Shown here: piece by piece, positions 58,550 through 64,000 of the stretch
How the letters are laid out: the number at the start of each line of letters is the position of its first letter
How positions within the stretch are numbered: position 1 is the first letter of the stretch
Origin: Salminus brasiliensis
Lineage: Eukaryota > Chordata > Actinopteri > Characiformes > Bryconidae
DNA length: 64,000 nt
NCBI RefSeq assembly: GCF_030463535.1
Contig: NC_132894.1
Span: 17,169,933 to 17,233,932 of the forward strand
Direction: 5' to 3'
The notes under the pieces: model-generated
Seen by the model: only the letters and a program-made list of their open reading frames with translations
What the model was told of the DNA's origin: nothing
Databases searched by the model: none
Position numbers and translations under genes: made by a program

Positions 58550-59510
58550 AGTCAGAAAAGCTGTTATAAGGCTGAAAAACAAGACTAAAACCATTAGAGA
58601 CATTGGTCAAACCTTGCCATTACTGAAGCCACTGTCTGGAATGTCATTAAGAAGAAAGCACACACTGATGAGTTCATTAATCACAAAGGAACTGGTAGGC
58701 CACAGAAGACCTCCACTGACAATAGCAGATGAATCCTCACTACGGCAAAGACAAATCCAAAATTGTCTGTCCGACAGATCAGAAACAGCCTTCAGGAGTT
58801 GAGTGTATATTTGTCAGAGAGTACTAAACTTTGAAAACTCCACTAGCAGAAATACAAAGGGTACACTGCATGATGCAAAGCACTAGTTACCCACAAAAAC
58901 AGAATTACAGATTACAGTTTTTGCAGAATTCTGGAAAAAAAGGGTCTTGTGGTCAAAGATCAGGCTGCATCAGAGTGATGGCAAGAGCAAAGCCCTTTTT
59001 CTGTGAAACATGGTGGTGAGGGTGTTTTGGCTTGGGCATCTATGGAGGCATCTATCTTCATTGATAACTACTGATACAATAGCACAATGAGTTCTCAGTT
59101 GTATAAAGGTAAAGGTGCACGTATTTGTCACTGTACTATGTACAGCGAAATTAACTAGGGGCAGTGAGTACACATACACCTAGAGCGGTGGGCAGCCAAC
59201 TCCAGCGCCCGGGGAGCAGAGAGGGTTAAAGGCCTTGCTCAAGGGCCCAACAGTGGCAGCTTGCCGAGCCCGGGAATCAAACCCACAACCCTGTTGTCAA
59301 TAGCCCAGGGCTCTAACCGCTGAGCCACTGCCCCTAACATCTACGGATATTAAGAATACAAAAGCTAAAAAAGTAGATCTTATACCACAACGTTAAAAAA
59401 ATGTGAAGGGCTCTGACATCTTTATCAATAAGGATTTCCCTGAAGCTGTCCAGCAAGGAAGGAAAGAACTGGTTGCAGCAATGAGACACGAGGCAACTCA
59501 AAAAAAAAAT
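58550..59510 (+). mobile_element. Tc1-like transposon relic interrupted by a SINE
   Basis: Decayed transposase text can be followed on the + strand. It reads GQTLPLLKPLSGMSLRRKHT with HKGTGRPQKTSTDN (near 58690) as the linker, and gtgaaacatggtggtgaggg (the 'KHGGE' motif) at 59007. After the SINE at 59104-59336 come the remaining 3' parts (ctttatcaataaggatttcc, aggaaagaactggttgcagc). The relic has many stops and frameshifts. Confidence 0.65.
59104..59336 (-). mobile_element. tRNA-derived SINE with A and B boxes
   Basis: The minus strand starts GGGGCAGTGGCTCAGCGGTT. It contains A box TGGCTCAGCGG (59327-59317) and B box GGTTTGATTCC (59283-59273), 33 bases apart as in a tRNA gene. The body (ttgagcaaggcctttaaccc) leads into a tail (ctgtacatagtacagtgaca, aatacgtgcacctttacc) shared with fish LINEs. 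About 230 bases. It is inserted within a Tc1 relic. Confidence 0.75.
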
Positions 59511-59699
59511 CATTTGATAATTCTAAATTTTGTAATTTTTATAATTAAATTCAGTTTAATAATTTGTGTCTTCTAATCAAATTTTTCCACTTTTTATTTG
59601 AACATAAAAAGTTTTCCTAGTAATTATGCTAAATATTATTCTTACTGAGGATTCAAAAGATATCTTTAAACTTTCCACATATCGTTTGGTTTACTATAT

Positions 59700-60010
59700 A
59701 GGAGGAACTCCCTGGTGTCTTTGAAAATGTTATTATTGGTATTATTTATTGACCACCTGACACAGTCATTAAAGATTTTAATGAAAGTTTTTCCAGGTCA
59801 CTTCACTTGTTAAATGGGTTGGGTAAACTTTGTTATAGGTGATTTTAATATAAATCTCTTCAATAACAATTAATTAGATAATCATATTCGGGATTTTCTT
59901 AATATTGTCTATTTAAGTATTTTTTTTCCTACCATTTTTAGAACTGTAGACACTACAGAGTAATTTACAGAGAGATACTGTGTCCTCCTATCAACAGTAA
60001 TTCTCATGAC
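59700..60010 (+). mobile_element. LINE endonuclease-domain relic
   Basis: The + strand reads ENVIIGIIY-PPDTVIKDFNES, with a stop at the dash, and, after a frame change, VIGDFNINL. The two motifs (IIYRPP and GDFNINL) mark the apurinic-type endonuclease domain of non-LTR retrotransposons. It is dead and truncated. Confidence 0.6.
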
Positions 60011-60277
60011 CTGATTTATTTTAATAAAACATGGTCATGACAGTGTGGACTGGAATGTGATGGAATGGACAAAAAGCTAAGAAAGTAAGGTAATTAAGTT
60101 AGATATTAGATTATTGATGCAAAAGTAAACAGTAAACAGTAGAGTCCATCACAAAAAGGTGCAAAGTCTCAGAGTACAACTCCTGCTGATCCAGTGCAGT
60201 TTAAAAGTGAATTGTTTTTAATTTATTTGAACGATTTAAGGTACTGATTTTAATGGCTTACCTCAACTTCTCCTCCA

Positions 60278-60715
60278 TACACGCTATATGTTTGAATGTT
60301 TGTGGACACGCCTTCAAATGAATGCATTTAGCTACCTTACGTTGCACCTATTGCTGACACAGTTGTGCTCACAACATGTCTAGTCACTGTAGAGACGTAC
60401 TGACAATAGAATAGGACAATAGAGTAGAGCAGATAAACATGAACATAAACACCGTGCCGAATGCCAGGCGAGGGCTAGAGGGGTATAACGCTCCCCAGCA
60501 TTGAGCTGTGGAGGAACTGTGTTGTCTGCTGTTGCTCCATCCAGTACTTGATGAGCCAATGAACTAGGGAGTTAGGGATGAGGTCCTGACCTCACTAACA
60601 CTGCCATCCTCCAAACAAAAGCAGCTTATACCCTTTTTGTAATACCCTTGATTTCAGAAGAAACAATAAATGAGCAGGTGTCTCAATACCTTTGTCCATA
60701 TAGTGTACTTCCAAA
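60278..60715 (+). mobile_element. Tc1-like element with both ends, interior degraded
   Basis: The left end (gctatatgtttgaatgtttg, tggacacgccttcaaatgaa) and right end (gtctcaatacctttgtccat, atagtgta) bracket a shortened interior that includes gccaggcgagggctagaggg and gaactgtgttgtctg. The ends are imperfect inverted repeats. The same family occurs at 28865 and inside pex6 at 63397. Confidence 0.65.
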
Positions 60716-60959
60716 CTGGCCACTTCAACTGAAGGAAGTGTCTGCTTGTGGTTCAGCTATAATGCACAAACATGTCATCTTGTGGAAAAAACTGTTTCAA
60801 AATTAGTTTAAAATTTTTAAAAAATCTAAAAATTGTCTAAAATTCGGATATTTTACCATGACAGGGTAAGATGGCAATCACTAAACACACAGAAAGTGAC
60901 TTCAGCCCTGAAGATAAAACAATATGCAGTTCTGATGTCACTGATGTCAAAGGTTATCC

Positions 60960-61375
60960 CAAGATGACAGGGTGGACAGGTGCATCATCACCTGGTTTGG
61001 GAATTGCTGTTACTGCACGGTTCTGCATTAGCTTTGTCCCACAAGCAGTCAGACCCCCCCCACGACCCATAGCATTTTAATCTGTCTGCATCTTATTTAT
61101 CTTATTTATACTTCTATACTTTCTACTTTCTATTCTATACTTTACTACCTCAGTACCTGCTGTGTTTCATGCGCGTTATAAGCTGTCTGCATATAATGCC
61201 ATGGCATGTTAATTATCTATGCACCTCATACACACTACTTCATCTCAGAAATGAGTCAAATTTATTGAATTTATTGAAATGTTTTTTTTTAGTTTGATGT
61301 TATAATTCAATTCAATTTTATATATACAATAAAATATATGTGACAATAAAAGCCTCTCGTCTTGACTTGACAGGG
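60960..61375 (+). mobile_element. LINE 3' end with tail
   Basis: Readings WFGNCCYCTV and, in another frame, TARFCISFVPQAVRPP fit the last part of a LINE reverse transcriptase ('FGNC...FPQAVRLL'). About 270 bases further on, tgacaataaaagcctctcgt-cttgacttgac is a typical 3' tail. It may belong to the same insertion as the endonuclease relic at 59700, but a Tc1 element lies between them. Confidence 0.55.
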
Positions 61376-61895
61376 GATACTTGGACATGTTTAAATAGCT
61401 TAATATTTTTTATGAAAATAGCTAAATTACTAATTGAAGTACCTGAATCATATTTAACATATTTTTATTTTTAAGTTCTGTTATTGAACCACTTGGAAAT
61501 ATCCTTTATCGTAACCAGGCAGTACTTCAGACATGGCAAAAAAAAAAAAAAAAAAAAAAACACCTACACATCAAAAGAAATATTCTATAAAATGTATTTT
61601 AAAGTGAAGGTTAAAATTACTCGATATCTGTTATAATATTTTTTTTATTCAGAATAAAACTTAAAAAGGTATTGTTATATAGTGTTCGTCTAAAAATTTA
61701 ACATCTATGCTTCGCACACCAACGGTACGTTATATTTATATACACCTAAATCGAGAAATCTCTAAACATTATCATTCTAAATTAAGTTACATTGATGCTT
61801 TAGGGACTCAGAATTAATAATATAATCTAAAAAAATATATATATATATTAACTCGTGTCGCCATTCTCGCTGCAGACCGTGTCCGTGTGTTGTAA

Positions 61896-61907
61896 TGCGC
61901 ATGCGCA
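61896..61907. promoter_or_regulatory. pex6: NRF1-type palindromic site at the pex6 start
   Basis: TGCGCATGCGCA matches the palindromic NRF1 consensus (YGCGCAYGCGCR) exactly. It lies 10 bases before the pex6 start codon. NRF1 sites typically lie at the transcription start of CpG-type housekeeping promoters, so the 5'UTR is probably very short. If transcription starts upstream, two ATGs in the site would open an overlapping out-of-frame upstream reading frame. Confidence 0.6.
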
Positions 61908-61917
61908 CGCGTTCAAC

Positions 61918-63890
61918 ATGGCGTCCCCCACTAGACTGTTTTGCCTCGAACACTTTCCAGCGCATTTGCACCCTTTGCATGTCGTTGTCAGCAAGTCACA
62001 GTTCTCTCGGGTCTTTCCGAGTTGCAGTGAACTCACCTGCGTGTTAGTATCTCTTCGGGAAAGCCAACAGCCCAGAAAAGCGGGCATTTTAGTCTGTGCC
62101 CACGTGACAGCGGACGAAGAGATTGACTGCTGCGGGTCGGACACTGCTCTGAGTGTTTTTGTGAGCAAAACGTTTCTCCTGCACTACGACCTTTCGTCAG
62201 ATTTAAGAGCAACAGCCCGACTGCTGCGACCCCTGCCACTTCACAGGATTGTTATTGGCGCTCGAACAAAGCAGAGTTTCAAATGGGCGTCCTCAGAGAA
62301 GTTCTCCAGTGTCCTGCTCGTGCTGTCGTCCTGCCATAAGCAGACGCTGTTCGCTCGACAAGGAGATATGTTAGTCTTGCCATACCACCCCCTGCTTGGT
62401 GATGACACCGCACAGGTGCATCAGTATTTGTCCGATTTGGTTGTATTGGAGTGCACACCAGTCACCCAGGGAATGATCACTGTCCACACTGCCGTTGTGG
62501 TCTCTGACTGCAGAGATCTTCCACCCAGTCCGGCTGTGCTGGACCTTCCCCTCAACCAGCTGAGCAGATATTCATATTCTTCCCTGTTCGTCTCTGACTT
62601 TGCCCACTATGCAAACAGTCTCGGTCCAGGCAGCTCATTATTGAACAATAAGTTGCTGCTCAGCAATGGCTTAACAGGTGTTCTTCAGGCTCTGGAGTGT
62701 AGGCTTGATGTGAAGGTTGTTGATTCCTCCTGGCTCTACAGGAAGGGTACACTTAACCCGGGAGCAGAGCAGGACGTCAAGGTGGACGTTGACAGCACAG
62801 TTTTTGTGAGCAAGAACTTGTTACTAAGGTTGGGCTTGTTTAATGGGGAATGGGTTGTGGCTTCATTGGGCCCTCCTTTAGGCAAGGCAAAGAAGCCCTC
62901 AAGGACAGAACTGGTGCCTAGTCCTGGAGGAACAGAGAGCGAAAGCACCTCTAAGGCTGCTGCCAAGGCCAGAGGGGATGTCCACCTTGTGAAAATGATG
63001 GTCTTTGATGGGGACAAGCTGTCAGAGATGGAGATCAATGATAATGTGGGTTTCATCTCACCTGTGCAGTGGTTCAACTTGTCCAAGGGTGAACCAGCAC
63101 CCGTTGGGAACAAGGCCATCAAAATAAAAGTGAGTAATTTGATGCGTAGGTGTTTATGTCAATATTCAGACATGATTCGCACATTCTTAATGTGAACTGT
63201 TTTTAAATTGATTTCTGCAGCGATGGAACAAAGCTCCAACACAGACACAGGGGATGAAACTGTCTGCCAGCATGTGCTGTTCTGCTGTGCCTTTATACGC
63301 CAAAGAACTGCACATTGAAGCTGTTGTATCGCCGGATTACAACTCCCATGGACACTTTAATAGCATTCTCTTTAGGCACTTCAGCACACCAAGGTACATT
63401 ATATGTTCGTGTGTTTGTGAACACCCCTTTTAATGAATGCATTCATCGACATAAGGCTCAAGAATCTAATAGAAAGCCTTACCTGGGCGGTAGAGACAGT
63501 TATTCCAACAAACTTCTTTTTTTTGTTGTTGTGATGGTGTCCCAATTCTTTTGTCCATTTATGTATGTTATTGTGTTGTGTTTCTGGGTTTGTATTTTTA
63601 GGCTTGTACAGCAGGGGTGGATTTTGAGTATCCCAACCCAAGGACACCCAGATCTTGTGGAGAGCAGCTCTGATGGAGTCACAAGGTTTTTATTCGCCTT
63701 ATCTCCTTTTTTTTTGCGTATTACAAGTAGCTGTGTTATGGCTAAGCATGAAGCCTGTCTGTAATCTAGTGGTGTTCTCTGCAGGTGGCCTGTCTTATAT
63801 TATAAAGTGAAACAGATAATAGGCTTTTCTGAAGAGAACGGAGAGGTGGCATCATATCTAGCAGACACAGACCACACCACTTTGTATGCG
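61918..63890 (+). CDS. pex6: Peroxisomal biogenesis factor 6, N-terminal half (exons 1-4, runs off the window)
   Basis: Exons are 61918-63129, 63221-63393, 63602-63685 and 63785-63890. They have GT-AG introns and matching phases and give 525 residues; exon 5 would lie beyond 64000. Pex6 with Pex1 forms the AAA ATPase that pulls the receptor Pex5 out of the peroxisomal membrane for recycling. The visible part covers the N-terminal domains only. Exon 1 is unusually long, as in mammalian PEX6. Diagnostic stretches are KELHIEAVVSPDYNSHGHFN and ILFRHFSTPR (exon 2), QQGWILSIPTQG (exon 3) and YYKVKQIIGF with SYLADTDHTTLYA (exon 4), aligning with human PEX6 before its D1 ATPase module. The ATG at 61918 (AACATGG) has a strong Kozak context; a longer frame from a GTG at 61855 is not used. 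Human PEX6 is not next to COMMD2. Confidence 0.93.
63397..63567 (+). mobile_element. Internally deleted Tc1-like element filling pex6 intron 2
   Basis: The left part (attatatgttcgtgtgtttg, tgaacaccccttttaatgaa) and right part (agaaagccttacctgggcgg, gtgtcccaattcttttgtcc) match the two halves of the element at 60278-60715. About 170 of the intron's 208 bases are this relic, from 3 bases after the donor to about 35 bases before the acceptor. Confidence 0.65.
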
Positions 63891-64000
63891 GTAAGAATGA
63901 GCTTGCCACCATTTAGTCTTGACTTCCTGTTAACTAACGAGACACTGATGCACAGCTGGCCTAGAAACAACAATTTTCCAGTTACTTGTGGCCTGTGGTC

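Larger units (their letters stand above)
60716..61917. other. pex6 upstream region with LINE 3' fragment
   Basis: Between the Tc1 relic and pex6 there is a LINE 3' fragment (60960-61375), a run of 24 A (61537-61560) and AT-rich sequence. The proximal pex6 promoter follows from about 61830. No other gene is seen. Confidence 0.55.

Overview
The window is vertebrate, almost certainly teleost, nuclear DNA. It has short exons with GT-AG introns, long AT-rich introns, many dinucleotide microsatellites, and worn-out Tc1/mariner, hAT-like, LINE and tRNA-SINE copies of the kind that fill fish genomes. I see no bacterial, viral or CRISPR features. Gene names rest on remembered vertebrate family sequences, because no database could be searched.

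Four protein-coding genes can be rebuilt exon by exon, all with matching splice phases. (1) tm4sf4, + strand, CDS 2593-4373, five exons, 200 aa, a four-pass L6-family membrane protein. (2) wwtr1 (TAZ, Hippo-pathway co-activator), - strand, CDS 44441 down to 8134, with an 18-kb first intron and a roughly 2.4-kb 3'UTR. It converges on tm4sf4. Seven coding exons are found. One is a phase-symmetric 114-nt exon encoding a second WW domain that the main mammalian TAZ isoform lacks; the protein is 453 aa with it and 415 aa without it. (3) commd2, - strand, CDS 55365 down to 52369, five exons, 199 aa. (4) The 5' half of pex6, + strand, from 61918: four exons (525 residues) before the window ends, stopping short of the AAA ATPase modules.

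The order tm4sf4-wwtr1-commd2 matches human 3q25, whereas human PEX6 lies on another chromosome (6p21), so a rearrangement boundary lies between commd2 and pex6 relative to human. The genes do not form one pathway: a membrane tetraspan-like protein, a YAP/TAZ transcriptional co-activator, a COMMD/Commander subunit and a peroxisomal AAA ATPase sit side by side.

The remaining DNA is intron and intergenic sequence. It holds Tc1-type transposon relics (1-655, 8940-9080, 12760-13145, 17090-18268, 28865-28925, 31024-31440, 45940-46345, 54010-54410, 56610-57000, 58550-59510, 60278-60715, 63397-63567), a 717-bp TTAA-flanked inverted-repeat element (21956-22672), a 185-bp tandem array from a hAT-like end (50601-51130), two tRNA-derived SINEs (47395-47515, 59104-59336), LINE fragments, a strand-switching degenerate minisatellite (49446-49870) and long simple repeats. 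The items most worth follow-up are the second WW exon of wwtr1, its GC-AG intron, the strand-switching minisatellite, an unassigned exon-like island near 58.16-58.29 kb, and the transposon-filled intron 2 of pex6.
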